NCBI RefSeq assembly: GCF_013283835.1
Contig: NZ_CP054052.1
Location: 1,550,001-1,614,000, forward strand
DNA: 64,000 bases
Reading direction: 5' to 3'
Source: Poseidonibacter lekithochrous
GTDB lineage: Bacteria; Campylobacterota; Campylobacteria; Campylobacterales; Arcobacteraceae
Shown here: in pieces, positions 25,593 through 34,474 of the stretch
How positions within the stretch are numbered: position 1 is the first letter of the stretch
Layout: the number at the start of each line of letters is the position of its first letter
The notes under the pieces: generated by a model
Database searches by the model: none
Seen by the model: the letters and a program-made list of their open reading frames with translations, nothing else
Told to the model about the DNA's origin: nothing
Program-made: the position numbers and the translations under genes

Positions 25593-26183
25593 TTAATCAA
25601 AGATTTTTTTATACACATGACAATATGGAGTTTTGCCAGTTCTTAAATAATAGTTTTGATGGTAACCTTCCGCTGCATAAAATGGACTATGAGGTTTAAG
25701 AGTTGTTGCTACATCATAACCTTTTGACTCTAGGATATTTATTAGTTTCTCTGTAGTTTTCTTTTCTTCATCATTTCCATAAAATACCACTGATAGGTAT
25801 TGACTTCCAATATCTGGACCTTGCCCGTCTTTTTGTGTTGGGTCATGGATTTCAAAGAATAGTTTTGCAAGAGTTTCATATGATACTTCTCTTGGGTCAT
25901 AAATAACCTCTACAGTTTCCACATGTCCTGTATCGCCTTTTATTACGCCGTAATAATTAGGATTTTCTACAGTTCCACCCATATAACCACTAATTACGTC
26001 CTTTACACCTTTTTTGCTTTCCATTAGGTGCTCAACACCCCAAAAACAACCACCTGCAAAATATGCTCTTTTAGTGTTTTCATAATCAATGTTTTTGTTT
26101 TTAGGCACTTCTATTGCAGAAGAAAAGTTTGTAAAGAATAATGCTAATACTCCAAGTACTGCTATTACAAAATATTTATTCAT
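25593..26183 (-). CDS. msrA: Peptide methionine sulfoxide reductase MsrA, exported
   Basis: A 196-residue MsrA that reduces the S form of methionine sulfoxide in proteins. AGGCFWGVEHLME holds the catalytic cysteine; GYMGG, YHQNYYLR and the C-terminal region also fit. Residues 1-23 (NKYFVIAVLGVLALFFTNFSSA) form a signal peptide, so it acts in the periplasm, unlike the usual cytoplasmic form. No MsrB domain is fused or adjacent. AAAAGGA precedes the ATG. A perfect inverted repeat follows it. Confidence 0.95.
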   Translation of the reverse strand: MNKYFVIAVLGVLALFFTNFSSAIEVPKNKNIDYENTKRAYFAGGCFWGVEHLMESKKGVKDVISGYMGGTVENPNYYGVIKGDTGHVETVEVIYDPREVSYETLAKLFFEIHDPTQKDGQGPDIGSQYLSVVFYGNDEEKKTTEKLINILESKGYDVATTLKPHSPFYAAEGYHQNYYLRTGKTPYCHVYKKIFD

Positions 26184-26332
26184 TTTATATCCTTTTTATT
26201 GATTTATTTTATTTAAATCATGTGTAGTGTGTGTTTAATAATATTATTATTTTCTTATAACTTATCGTAATCTTGGTATCTATTAGATAAAATATAAGTA
26301 AAAATATTATTTTATGACTATAAAGGTTCAAT

Positions 26333-26440
26333 ATGAGAAGTAGCTGTTTTAATAAATATAAAGAGTATATTAGTTATACTTCTTTTAACACACCCCCTCC
26401 ACCTCTCAATGAAGTGCCAACGAAGGGGTTTTCTTCATGA
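26333..26440 (+). CDS. 35-aa proline-rich leader peptide overlapping the Abi gene
   Basis: A short frame starts at ATG 26333 with AAAGG six bases upstream and ends at TGA 26438-26440, whose bases overlap the ATG of the Abi gene (ATGA). It encodes 35 residues: a Lys/Tyr-rich first half and a run of four prolines (NTPPPPLNEVPTKG). Consecutive prolines slow ribosomes, so it could act as a translational control leader. The DNA around the prolines can also pair (CACCCC with GGGGT), so the signal may lie at the RNA level. No product is proven. Confidence 0.45.
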   Translation: MRSSCFNKYKEYISYTSFNTPPPPLNEVPTKGFSS

Positions 26441-27417
26441 GTAACTTACAAGAACAACTTCAAAATATAAAAAATCAAGAAAATAGATATCAAAAAAAGT
26501 TTAAAACTTTTGATGAACAATTAATTTTATTAAAACAAAGAAAACTAAATATTACAAATGATTCTTTTGTATTATCTAAACTTCAAAGAATTAACTACTA
26601 TAGACTTAGTGCTTATTTTTTACCATTTAAACAACTTCAAGATACAGATAAAAAAGATGATTTTTTAGAAAATACTTCTTTTGAAAATATTATTCAATTA
26701 TATTATTTTGATAGTGAACTTAGAAAAATCATATTTGAAGCAATTGAGAGTATTGAGATATATTTTCGTACACAAATTACATATAGTCATGCTCTTAGAT
26801 ATGAATCATTTGGATATTTAGAAAAAGATAACTTTGAATGTTCTCAAGGTTTTTTTGAGAAAGTACTATTAAATCTAAAAGATGAAACAAAAAGATCAGA
26901 AGAAATTTTTATAAAACATTTTAAAGATACATATCAAACTACAGACTTACCACTTTGGGCAGTAGTAGAAGTAGTATCCTTTGGAACAATATCAAAACTG
27001 TATTCAATACTGAAAACAAATGAACAAAAAGAAGTGATATTTAAACTAAAAGGTATAAATAACAATGTCTTCAAAAACTGGCTTCATGGATTATCAGTAG
27101 TACGAAATATTTGTGCTCATCATAGTAGACTTTGGAATAAAACTTTAGGTGTTAAATTTGAAATACCAAGGAAACTTAATGAATTTAAAAGTATTAAAAG
27201 AACTAGCTTAGTTGATGGGAAAGAAATAAAACTAAATGACAAAATATTTTTTGTATTGAGTATTATTGAATTTATTCTTTCAAGTATAGGAGAAGATGAA
27301 ATAGAGTTTAAAACAAAAATTAAAAACTTAATAAAAAAATATCCCAAAGTAAAATATGAGAGCATGGGATTTATTGAAAACTGGGAACAAAATCCTATTT
27401 GGAAAGATGAAGAATAA
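26437..27417 (+). CDS. Abi_2 family protein (AbiD/AbiF-like, HEPN-type abortive infection)
   Basis: A 326-residue protein of the Abi_2 family. FDEQLILLKQRKLNI at residue 24, then INYYRLSAYFLPFK, YYFDSELRKIIFEAIESIEIYFRTQI and PLWAVVEVVSFGTISKLYS are family hallmarks, and VVRNICAHHSRLWN near residue 225 is the Rx4-6H HEPN signature seen in RNases. AbiD/F proteins of Gram-positive bacteria protect against phage by halting infected cells. The antiphage role here is inferred. No antitoxin gene is obvious, but the proline-rich leader overlapping its start could limit its translation. The ATG also follows GAAGGGG. Confidence 0.88.
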   Translation: MSNLQEQLQNIKNQENRYQKKFKTFDEQLILLKQRKLNITNDSFVLSKLQRINYYRLSAYFLPFKQLQDTDKKDDFLENTSFENIIQLYYFDSELRKIIFEAIESIEIYFRTQITYSHALRYESFGYLEKDNFECSQGFFEKVLLNLKDETKRSEEIFIKHFKDTYQTTDLPLWAVVEVVSFGTISKLYSILKTNEQKEVIFKLKGINNNVFKNWLHGLSVVRNICAHHSRLWNKTLGVKFEIPRKLNEFKSIKRTSLVDGKEIKLNDKIFFVLSIIEFILSSIGEDEIEFKTKIKNLIKKYPKVKYESMGFIENWEQNPIWKDEE

Positions 27418-27428
27418 ACTTATTTAGT

Positions 27429-28469
27429 TTAATTCTCTTCTTTTTTACCTTCTATTCGCTCTTTTTTATATTGTAAGTATGGAGTTATGATATTGTGATT
27501 TTTCATAACCTTTGAGAAGTCTTCTTTGCTTGTGATTCTTTTGACAATTGTTTCCATTGATTCTAGGTTTTTATTGTTTAGTTCTTCTTCTAGTTCTGCA
27601 TATTCAATTAGTAGTGAGTCCATAGCAAAATGATAGTCAAAAGCCATAGCACCTTTATCATTGATTACTTTTTTTATGAATATCCAGTTATCAAATATTT
27701 TAGCCCAAGATCTTTTTTGTTCACCTGTTCTACAAAAAGTATTGATAATAGATTTCCATCTAAACAATGCAAAATATGCTTGATGACTAGACCAAAGCTC
27801 AGCAATCCACCAATCTTCATATTTTGGGAAACCATGAAAATTACACTTTGGAGGAGTTTTACCATCTTCACATTTTACAGTGAAGTTCTCTTTTAATACT
27901 GATAAAAATACAGAGAAATGTAGTATAAGAACTGGTATTTTATAGTTTAGCATCTCTAGTTCGCTAATTTTGCCATCTTTTGTATTCTTTAGAAGGTCTT
28001 TGAATTCGGCTTTTATTATGCCTAATTTATCGGCTAGTTCTTTGTGGTCTTTTAGATTTAACTCTAGGGATTTAACAGCTACTTCAAAAAGCTCTTTATC
28101 TTCGAAGTTTATATTCTCTGGAAGCTCATCTATAATCATCATAGCTTCTAGTTTTTGGTCGTCACTTCTTTCTTTGCTATTTAGGATTCGCATATTTTGT
28201 TCTTCAAAATATTTCTTTCTTCTTATAGCTTCTTCTAGTCTTTCTTTCTCTGCTAGTTCTTCTTGATCTTGTTTTAGAAGTTCTTCAAGCATAAGTTTGT
28301 GTTTTGTTAATAACTCTTGTGCCTCATCTAGTTTTGTTTCAGCAGAAGCTAGAGCTACTCTGGATAGTTTATTTTCGCCTGATTCATGGTCAGCTAGTTG
28401 TTTTCGCTCAAATTTAACTCTTGCTTCTTCTGCTTTGATTAATTCTTCTAGGGCTATAAGGCTATTCAT
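27429..28469 (-). CDS. Coiled-coil protein of unknown function, 346 aa
   Basis: I do not recognise this family. The first ~100 residues are almost all heptad-like Glu/Lys/Leu/Arg coiled coil (LEELIKAEEARVKFERKQLADHE onward), followed by a helical middle and a globular part around residues 200-300 with several cysteines and tryptophans (CEDGKTPPKCNFHGFP, YEDWWIAELWSSHQAYF). There is no signal peptide or membrane segment. It is convergent with the Abi gene (11-base gap) and 31 bases downstream of the transposase-like gene, probably in one transcript with it. The ribosome site at ATG 28469 is weak. Confidence 0.6.
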   Translation of the reverse strand: MNSLIALEELIKAEEARVKFERKQLADHESGENKLSRVALASAETKLDEAQELLTKHKLMLEELLKQDQEELAEKERLEEAIRRKKYFEEQNMRILNSKERSDDQKLEAMMIIDELPENINFEDKELFEVAVKSLELNLKDHKELADKLGIIKAEFKDLLKNTKDGKISELEMLNYKIPVLILHFSVFLSVLKENFTVKCEDGKTPPKCNFHGFPKYEDWWIAELWSSHQAYFALFRWKSIINTFCRTGEQKRSWAKIFDNWIFIKKVINDKGAMAFDYHFAMDSLLIEYAELEEELNNKNLESMETIVKRITSKEDFSKVMKNHNIITPYLQYKKERIEGKKEEN

Positions 28470-28500
28470 TTTTTATCCAGTCAAAAATTTATTACTTGTA

Positions 28501-29142
28501 TTATATCTTAATATGTGTCAATAATATTTGTATTTGTTCATCTTTACTGTAATTGAATCGAAACTCACACTCTTTAAGATAATAGAAAAAATGCTCTTCT
28601 TTTATGCCTTTGTATCTTTTTATATTTTCTTCTAAAAATTGCCAAAATCTATATAGATTCGTTTTATATGATTCTTTTGAGTGAATTTTGTGCCAGTTTA
28701 AATACTGTTCAAAGTTCTCATTATTACTTTCTTTTCTATTTATTAGTTTGGGCATTAGTAGGGTATAGACTTTTCCAGTTGAGTAAAAGCCCATAATATT
28801 AATAGCTTCATATAAGGATTTTATTTTTTTATTTTTTTGTCTTTGATTAAAGTAGTAGTACTCTTCATATTCATTATAGTCTTTGATAGTATTATTGTAT
28901 TCATCTTCTAAGAATTTAGCAATATTGTATCTATATTCATCATATCTATCTTTGATGGTTCTATAATTTACTCCCATCTCTTTTGATAACTCCAGAGCTG
29001 TTTTATTTTCACAAAATGCAGTTTTTATTAATCTATCTTTTTCTAATTTTTTTAGGGAATATTTCTTTGTACATTGTTTACATTTGATATAGTCATCTTT
29101 GAGTTTATAAAAGTTTGTGCTGCCACAGTTTTGACATTTCAT
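28501..29142 (-). CDS. Zinc-ribbon/HTH protein with transposase-like (IS1595/ISXO2) ends
   Basis: A 213-residue protein with an N-terminal zinc ribbon (CQNCGSTNF...CKQCTKKY, cysteines 3, 6, 21, 24), a helix-turn-helix-like segment (ALELSKEMGVNYRTIKDRYDEY) and a C-terminal FWQFLEENIKRYKGIKEEHFFYYLKECEFRFN that resembles the end of IS1595/ISXO2-type transposases. The usual DDE catalytic core is short or missing and no terminal repeats flank it. It may be a reduced, immobile or domesticated transposase. It precedes the coiled-coil gene on the same strand. The transposase likeness is from pattern memory and is moderate. Confidence 0.55.
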   Translation of the reverse strand: MKCQNCGSTNFYKLKDDYIKCKQCTKKYSLKKLEKDRLIKTAFCENKTALELSKEMGVNYRTIKDRYDEYRYNIAKFLEDEYNNTIKDYNEYEEYYYFNQRQKNKKIKSLYEAINIMGFYSTGKVYTLLMPKLINRKESNNENFEQYLNWHKIHSKESYKTNLYRFWQFLEENIKRYKGIKEEHFFYYLKECEFRFNYSKDEQIQILLTHIKI

Positions 29143-29243
29143 ATTTGATTTTATCTCTTTTTTGCGATTTTGTTCTAAAGCTACATAAGTGTAATGTATA
29201 AATTAGTTTAACTTTATTTTGTTTAATATATACTACGAAAAAT

Positions 29244-29257
29244 TGAATAATCATTCA
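29244..29257. promoter_or_regulatory. TGAAT-N4-ATTCA site upstream of nickel transporter
   Basis: TGAATAATCATTCA lies 12 bases before the transporter ATG and abuts its ribosome site, a good place for a repressor. The same TGAAT-N4-ATTCA form occurs upstream of hypB at 32156-32169. Confidence 0.4.
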
Positions 29258-29269
29258 TAAGGTGAAAAT

Positions 29270-29911
29270 ATGGAATCAATAGGATTACTTTTAATATTTT
29301 GGTATGGAATTTTACATGCATTTGGACCAGATCATCTAACAGCAATTGCAGATTTTTCTATTGGAAAAAATAAAAGAAAAACTATGACAATTACAACGAT
29401 GTTTGCTATAGGTCATGGTGTGTCTTTATTTATCTTTGCTAAGATTTTAGAAACGTACAATATCTCAGAGGATATTCTAGGATATGGAGATATTATCTCT
29501 GCATTAGTAATTTTTGGAATGGGTGTATATTTACTATTCTTAGTATTTACAAATAGAATCAATCTAAACAAACACGTTCATGATGGTGTTGAACATGTTC
29601 ATATTTATTTTGGAAAAGAACATACTCACTCGAACAAAGATGTTACATCAGCATTTACAATAGGTACACTTATGGGAATAGGTGGAGTTAGAGGTATGCT
29701 AGTAACTTTAGGTTTAGTTGAATCAGCTAGTGTTGACTTCTCAATGGTATTAGCCTTTACTTTAGGTGTTATGCTTATATTTATTGGTTTTGGTGCAGTT
29801 ATTTTATATATCAATAGTAACTTATTAAAGTCACTAAAAAATATCAAAAGAGTATTCACATTTGCAGGGCTAGTTTCTTTAGTAGTAGGGTCTAATATCT
29901 TACTTGGGTAG
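29270..29911 (+). CDS. Nickel/cobalt transporter, NicO/RcnA-HupE-like
   Basis: A 213-residue membrane protein with about six helices. HAFGPDHLTAIADF at residue 16 is the H-x4-DH signature that binds the metal in NiCoT/NicO-type transporters; an IGHGVSLFIFA segment and a cytoplasmic or periplasmic His-rich loop (HVHDGVEHVHIYFGKEHTHS) support nickel or cobalt. Because hyp genes lie 2 kb downstream, nickel uptake for hydrogenase is the likely role, though RcnA-type members export metal. A palindromic site overlaps its upstream region. AAGGTG precedes the ATG. Confidence 0.75.
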   Translation: MESIGLLLIFWYGILHAFGPDHLTAIADFSIGKNKRKTMTITTMFAIGHGVSLFIFAKILETYNISEDILGYGDIISALVIFGMGVYLLFLVFTNRINLNKHVHDGVEHVHIYFGKEHTHSNKDVTSAFTIGTLMGIGGVRGMLVTLGLVESASVDFSMVLAFTLGVMLIFIGFGAVILYINSNLLKSLKNIKRVFTFAGLVSLVVGSNILLG

Positions 29912-29927
29912 TTTTATTATGTAATGA

Positions 29928-29946
29928 GCAAGTTTTAAAAACTTGC
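29928..29946. terminator. Convergent hairpin, transporter versus chemoreceptor
   Basis: GCAAGTTT and AAACTTGC form a perfect 8-bp stem around a three-base loop. It overlaps the chemoreceptor stop codon and lies 16 bases after the transporter stop. The stem is short and the T-run weak, so it is a modest candidate. Confidence 0.4.
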
Positions 29947-31911
29947 CCATTCATCTTCATCATTGTTATTTTGTACAAACTCTTTTTGTTTTGCTTCACG
30001 ATTTGGAGTATTTTTTTCTATTACTTTTCTCTCAGTTTTTATAGCTGTTGTATTTTCTTCTACTTTTTTTTCAATAACTTTTGCTTTAACTTCATCTTTT
30101 CCTATGAACTCTTTAGAGTTTGCATTTGAAACTACTAGTTTTGCAATAGTATCTGTTTGTACTGCTACATCATAAGTTTGATTTGCTATTCTTGCATTTT
30201 CTTGAGTTTGTCTATCTAATGAATTTACAGCATCATTAATTTGTTCAATTCCAGATAACTGCTCTTTACTTGATGATTCAACATCTTTGATTAAGTCTAT
30301 TGTTTTTGTGATGTTTTCATTTAGGTCTTTATATCCACTAATCATATCATCAGATATTTTTTTACCTTGGTCAGCTTTTCTTGTAGCACTCTCTACTAAA
30401 TCTTTAATCTCTTTAGCCGCTTCTGCTGATCTTGATGCAAGATTTCGCACCTCTTGTGCAACTACTGCGAAACCTTTACCAGCTTCACCTGCTGTTGCTG
30501 CTTCAACGGCTGCATTTAATGAAAGAATATTTGTTTGGAAGGCAATTTGGTCAATAACAGTAATAGCTTCATTAATTGCATTTACTTCATTATCTATTTC
30601 ATTCATAGCATCTGTTGTTTGATTAGCTAATCTTTCTCCAGAAGAAGCTGAGTTTGTTACACTTGAAGCTAATTGAGACATTTGTACAATATTATTAGTA
30701 TTATTAGAAATATTACTTGTGATTTGTTCAATTGCTGCGGCTGTTTCTTCTAACGCTGCTGCTGCTTCATTTGAATTTTTATTTAGAGTATCTACATTCT
30801 TTAATAGTACAACACTACTTTCATCTAGTGTTAAACCATTTGATTTATTTTCAACTAACATATCATTAATAATATCAGCTAAGTTATTTAATCCTACAGT
30901 AACACCACTATTACAACCTTTGATTCTATGTGTAAAGTCTAAGTTTGCATATCGCTCAAGAGCAAATGATATATCATTGATATTTGTACAAACTCTTAGT
31001 TGTAAACTCATCAGCATATCATTAATATGACCTCTTAAACTTTCTAGGTTTTCAGACTCTGCCTCATGTGTTAATCTTTTGTCTAAGAAACCATCTTCAA
31101 TTTTTTGAACTACTTCATTGATTTCTGATAAAAATAGGTTGTCAGAATCTATAGCTTGTTTAGTTTTTAAAATATTTTTATTTACTATTTTTGCCATATC
31201 TCCAAACTCATCATTTGAGTTATCTTCTAGTGTCTCTATGTTTGTACTTTCTTTATTTACATAGGCAAAGAAACTCAATAATCCTTTTTGGAAGTTTTTT
31301 AAAGAATTGATAATTTGATTTGATAGTAGTACTGAAATTATCACAAAGAAAAGTACTGCAAGAATAGCAATAGAGATTAATACATTTTTCATAGTATTTT
31401 GTGCTTTTTCTTTTTGTATTGAAGCATTCTTATTTATCTCATCAAGTTCTCTTTCAAGTTCAAGTCCTATTAATACCATTTGTTTAATGATTTTTGTTAC
31501 TTCTTGACCTTCTTTTTTAATACCTTGATTAAACTCTTTAATTCTTTTTGAAGAGAATTTGTCAAAACTATGAATATATTCTTTTGATAAATTCAAAATA
31601 TTATCTGCATATGTAATATTTTTCTTTTCATGAAGTTTTGGTTTTAATGATAAAACAGATTTATTTAATTTATCAAAATCATTCCTAACCTTTGTAGCAG
31701 TTGTATTATTTGGATTTCTAAGAAATTGGTATACTGAAATCCTACCTTTTAAAACTTGTTGAATAAAAACTTCAGTTTTTAAAGAAATCTCTGTTCTTTT
31801 TTCTGATTTTGTGTTAAAATAATCAAAAATAACTGAAGAAATAATAACTGTTAAGGTAAATAGTATAGGTAGAAATAATAATTTACCCTTAGTTGACATA
31901 TTTTTAAGCAT
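29935..31911 (-). CDS. Methyl-accepting chemotaxis protein
   Basis: A 658-residue chemoreceptor with membrane helices at about residues 12-32 and 175-198, a helical periplasmic domain of about 145 residues, a HAMP-like region and a long cytoplasmic coiled coil. The signalling tip [37 protein letters not shown] is complete. The C-terminus ends NDEDEWASF, an acidic-aromatic tail like those that tether CheR/CheB in other receptors. The periplasmic domain has no PAS or Cache motif I can name; it may be a four-helix bundle, ligand unknown. It lies between the nickel transporter and hypB on the opposite strand. Confidence 0.92.
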   Translation of the reverse strand: MLKNMSTKGKLLFLPILFTLTVIISSVIFDYFNTKSEKRTEISLKTEVFIQQVLKGRISVYQFLRNPNNTTATKVRNDFDKLNKSVLSLKPKLHEKKNITYADNILNLSKEYIHSFDKFSSKRIKEFNQGIKKEGQEVTKIIKQMVLIGLELERELDEINKNASIQKEKAQNTMKNVLISIAILAVLFFVIISVLLSNQIINSLKNFQKGLLSFFAYVNKESTNIETLEDNSNDEFGDMAKIVNKNILKTKQAIDSDNLFLSEINEVVQKIEDGFLDKRLTHEAESENLESLRGHINDMLMSLQLRVCTNINDISFALERYANLDFTHRIKGCNSGVTVGLNNLADIINDMLVENKSNGLTLDESSVVLLKNVDTLNKNSNEAAAALEETAAAIEQITSNISNNTNNIVQMSQLASSVTNSASSGERLANQTTDAMNEIDNEVNAINEAITVIDQIAFQTNILSLNAAVEAATAGEAGKGFAVVAQEVRNLASRSAEAAKEIKDLVESATRKADQGKKISDDMISGYKDLNENITKTIDLIKDVESSSKEQLSGIEQINDAVNSLDRQTQENARIANQTYDVAVQTDTIAKLVVSNANSKEFIGKDEVKAKVIEKKVEENTTAIKTERKVIEKNTPNREAKQKEFVQNNNDEDEWASF

Positions 31912-32202
31912 ATAAGCTCCTTATAGTATATAGCCTGATAATTTACTCCTTTAAAACTTAAATAAAACTGAATTTAATAATACTCTTAAAAAAATTAATT
32001 AATTTAATAATTTAAAGTTTACTAGCTAATAATTTTTATTTTCTAAAAAATAATATTTATAAAGCAATATAATATTTTGAACTTTGTTCAAAAAGTACAT
32101 AAGAGATGAAAAAAATTAGAATAGATTTATATTTTTTGAGCTAAACTTTTAAAAATGAATGAATATTCACAATATAAAGAATATAAATAAAAAGGAATAT
32201 AT
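31912..32202. other. Divergent intergenic region upstream of hypB
   Basis: This 291-base AT-rich gap separates the divergent chemoreceptor and hypB genes and must hold both promoters. No coding frame of note is present. The clearest element is TGAATGAATATTCA at 32156-32169, a TGAAT-N4-ATTCA repeat 33 bases before the hypB ATG, matching the site before the nickel transporter. The hypB ribosome site is AAAAGGA. Confidence 0.5.
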
Positions 32203-33006
32203 ATGTGTACAGATTGCGGATGTAGCATAACAGATCACCATCACTCACACGACCATGACCATAGTCATGAACACACTCACGATCATTCACATGGAAATGA
32301 CAGTGCAAGCCACCAAGCTGCACATGATACATTACATCATAATCCACAGTTAAATGATACAAAGACTATTTCAGTTATAAAAAAGATTTTAGATAAGAAT
32401 GACCATGAAGCTTCTCATAATAGAGCTCACTTTGATAATCATGGAGTTTTAGGAATAAATCTAATGTCTAGTCCGGGAAGTGGAAAAACAACACTTTTAG
32501 AAAATATAGCTGATATGGTTGATTTTAATTTCTCAGTAGTTGAGGGAGATTTAGAAACTTCAAGAGATGCGGATAGATTAAAAGCCAAAGGTATTGAAGC
32601 AGTTCAAATACAAACTGGATCTGCTTGTCACTTGGATGCGTTTATGGTTCACAAAGGTTTACATGATATCAAGCTTGATAATTTAGATGTATGTTTTGTT
32701 GAAAATGTAGGAAACTTAGTATGTCCTGCTTCTTATGATGTTGGAACTCACTTAAACATTGTATTAGTATCAGTACCTGAAGGTGAAGATAAGATTGCTA
32801 AATACCCAGTAATGTTTAGAGCTGCTGACTTAATTCTTATTACTAAAACAGATTTATTACCTCATTTTGAATACAACATTGAAAATGAAAAAGCAGATGC
32901 TAGAAAACTAAAACCAAATGTAGATATCTTAGAAGTAAATATCAAAGATAAAGAGTCTTTACAAAGAGTAATTGACTGGATTGAATTCAAAAGAAAGATG
33001 AGATAG
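32203..33006 (+). CDS. hypB: Hydrogenase nickel insertion GTPase HypB
   Basis: A 267-residue HypB. The N-terminal CxxCGC (MCTDCGC) is the high-affinity nickel site; a His/Asp-rich stretch (residues 10-50, HHHSHDHDHSHEHTHDHSH) stores metal. The G domain has P-loop SSPGSGKTT (89-97) and the SIMIBI-type CH-containing segment GSACHLD that forms the metal site at the dimer face. With HypA it delivers nickel to the hydrogenase large subunit using GTP. First gene of the hypBCDEXA cluster, with hypC 4 bases downstream. Confidence 0.97.
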   Translation: MCTDCGCSITDHHHSHDHDHSHEHTHDHSHGNDSASHQAAHDTLHHNPQLNDTKTISVIKKILDKNDHEASHNRAHFDNHGVLGINLMSSPGSGKTTLLENIADMVDFNFSVVEGDLETSRDADRLKAKGIEAVQIQTGSACHLDAFMVHKGLHDIKLDNLDVCFVENVGNLVCPASYDVGTHLNIVLVSVPEGEDKIAKYPVMFRAADLILITKTDLLPHFEYNIENEKADARKLKPNVDILEVNIKDKESLQRVIDWIEFKRKMR

Positions 33007-33010
33007 AAAT

Positions 33011-33292
33011 ATGTGTTTATCAATACCATCAAAAATTAAAAGTATAGATAGTGAAATGAACACTTGTATAGTTGATACTATGGGAGTTGAAAGAGGTGCT
33101 TCTTTAGACTTAATTGACCAAGATGTAGTTGTTGGGGATTATGTTCTATTACACATTGGTTTTGCTATGAATAAAATCGATGAAGAAGATGCAATGGAAT
33201 CACTAAAAGTCTATAGGGAAATCATAGACAAAATGGAAGAAGAGGATAGGTTAGCTGCCATCGCTGAATCTGAAAACTGCCCAAATAGATAA
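33011..33292 (+). CDS. hypC: Hydrogenase assembly chaperone HypC
   Basis: A 93-residue HypC/HupF chaperone. The N-terminal MCLSIPSKI has the essential cysteine at position 2, exposed after methionine removal, which holds the iron with HypD. GDYVLLHIGFAMNKIDEEDA is the family consensus. It carries the Fe(CN)2CO unit from HypD to the large subunit. Starts 4 bases after hypB and ends 9 bases before hypD. Confidence 0.96.
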   Translation: MCLSIPSKIKSIDSEMNTCIVDTMGVERGASLDLIDQDVVVGDYVLLHIGFAMNKIDEEDAMESLKVYREIIDKMEEEDRLAAIAESENCPNR

Positions 33293-33301
33293 AGGTTTAA
33301 T

Positions 33302-34450
33302 ATGAATGATGAATTAGAACTAAAAGATCTTTATGATGGTTTTAGAGATGCAGATACTATTAAAGCTTTTGCAAAAATCATAGAAGAAGATGCTAAGAAA
33401 TTAGGAAAAACTATTAATATCATGGAAGTATGTGGTGGTCACACTCATACTATTATGAAATATGGTATTCCTCAATTATTACCTGATAATATCAACTTTA
33501 TCCATGGACCGGGATGTCCTGTATGTATCATGCCAAAAGAGAGAATTGATAGTGCATATATCTTATCATTACAAGAAGATGTAATTCTAGTAACTTTAGG
33601 GGATATGATAAAAGTTCCGGGATCTAAAGGAAGTTTACAAGACGCTAGGGCGAAAGGTGCTGATGTAAGATTTGTATACTCGCCACTTGACTGTATCAAA
33701 ATAGCCAAAGAAAATCCTAGCAAAAAAGTAATCTTCTTTGCAATTGGATTTGAAACAACTACACCAATGACATGTTCATTATTAGAAGCTGTAGTAAAAC
33801 AAGAAATAAATAATGTATATTTCCATATCAATCATGTAACAGTTCCAGAAGTAATGAAAGAACTAATTGATAGTAGAGATGAACATGTAGATTCATACAA
33901 TAATAGAATCGATGCTTTCTTAGGCCCTTCTCATGTATCTGTAATTAGTGGAAGTAAAATCTATGAGCAATTTCCAGAGCATTATAAAAGACCAGTAGTA
34001 GTTGCAGGTTTTGAACCAGTAGATGTAATGCAAGCAATTTCTATGTTAGTTAAGCAGTTTATTGAGAATAGATGTGAGTTAGAAATAGAGTATAAAAGAC
34101 TAGTTTCATATGATGGAAATAAAAGAGCCCAAGAAATGATGGATAAATACTTTAAAAAAGTAATGTTCAAATGGAGAGGTTTAGGAAATATTCCAACAAG
34201 TGGATTAGAGCTAAAAGACGAATACAATAAATACAATGCAAAAGAAATATATAAAGACGTTCTTCCTATAGAAGAGATAGAAGATCATAAATTATGTATT
34301 TGTGGAGATATTCTGCGAGGTATAGCAAATCCACCTGATTGTACAGTATTTGGAACTGCCTGTAAACCAACTAAACCAATTGGGTCTTGTATGGTAAGTA
34401 GCGAGGGTGCATGTGCGGCGTATTACAAGTACGGAAACCTATTAAAATAG
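33302..34450 (+). CDS. hypD: Hydrogenase maturation scaffold HypD
   Basis: A 382-residue HypD. MEVCGGHTHTI (about residue 41) has the cysteine that binds iron; FIHGPGCPVCIMP (about 60-75) supplies the redox thiol pair; and the C-terminal cluster LCICGDILRGIANPPDC...GTACKPTKPIGSC binds a [4Fe-4S] cluster. HypD with HypC is the scaffold on which CN and CO are added to iron. The GFETTTP segment is also typical. A large inverted-repeat element separates it from hypE. Confidence 0.97.
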   Translation: MNDELELKDLYDGFRDADTIKAFAKIIEEDAKKLGKTINIMEVCGGHTHTIMKYGIPQLLPDNINFIHGPGCPVCIMPKERIDSAYILSLQEDVILVTLGDMIKVPGSKGSLQDARAKGADVRFVYSPLDCIKIAKENPSKKVIFFAIGFETTTPMTCSLLEAVVKQEINNVYFHINHVTVPEVMKELIDSRDEHVDSYNNRIDAFLGPSHVSVISGSKIYEQFPEHYKRPVVVAGFEPVDVMQAISMLVKQFIENRCELEIEYKRLVSYDGNKRAQEMMDKYFKKVMFKWRGLGNIPTSGLELKDEYNKYNAKEIYKDVLPIEEIEDHKLCICGDILRGIANPPDCTVFGTACKPTKPIGSCMVSSEGACAAYYKYGNLLK

Positions 34451-34474
34451 TTATTAAGTATCAGCTTTTTGCAA

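Noticed and set aside
26380-26430. Intrinsic terminator before the Abi gene
   Set aside because: CACCCC and GGGGT can pair across about 30 bases, but the stem is short, the tail TTTTCTTC is poor and the region is coding-like in one frame, so it was kept as part of the leader finding only.
32203-32362. Minus-strand histidine/tyrosine-rich frame opposite the start of hypB (32141-32362)
   Set aside because: It mirrors the His-rich codons of hypB and has no ribosome site of its own.
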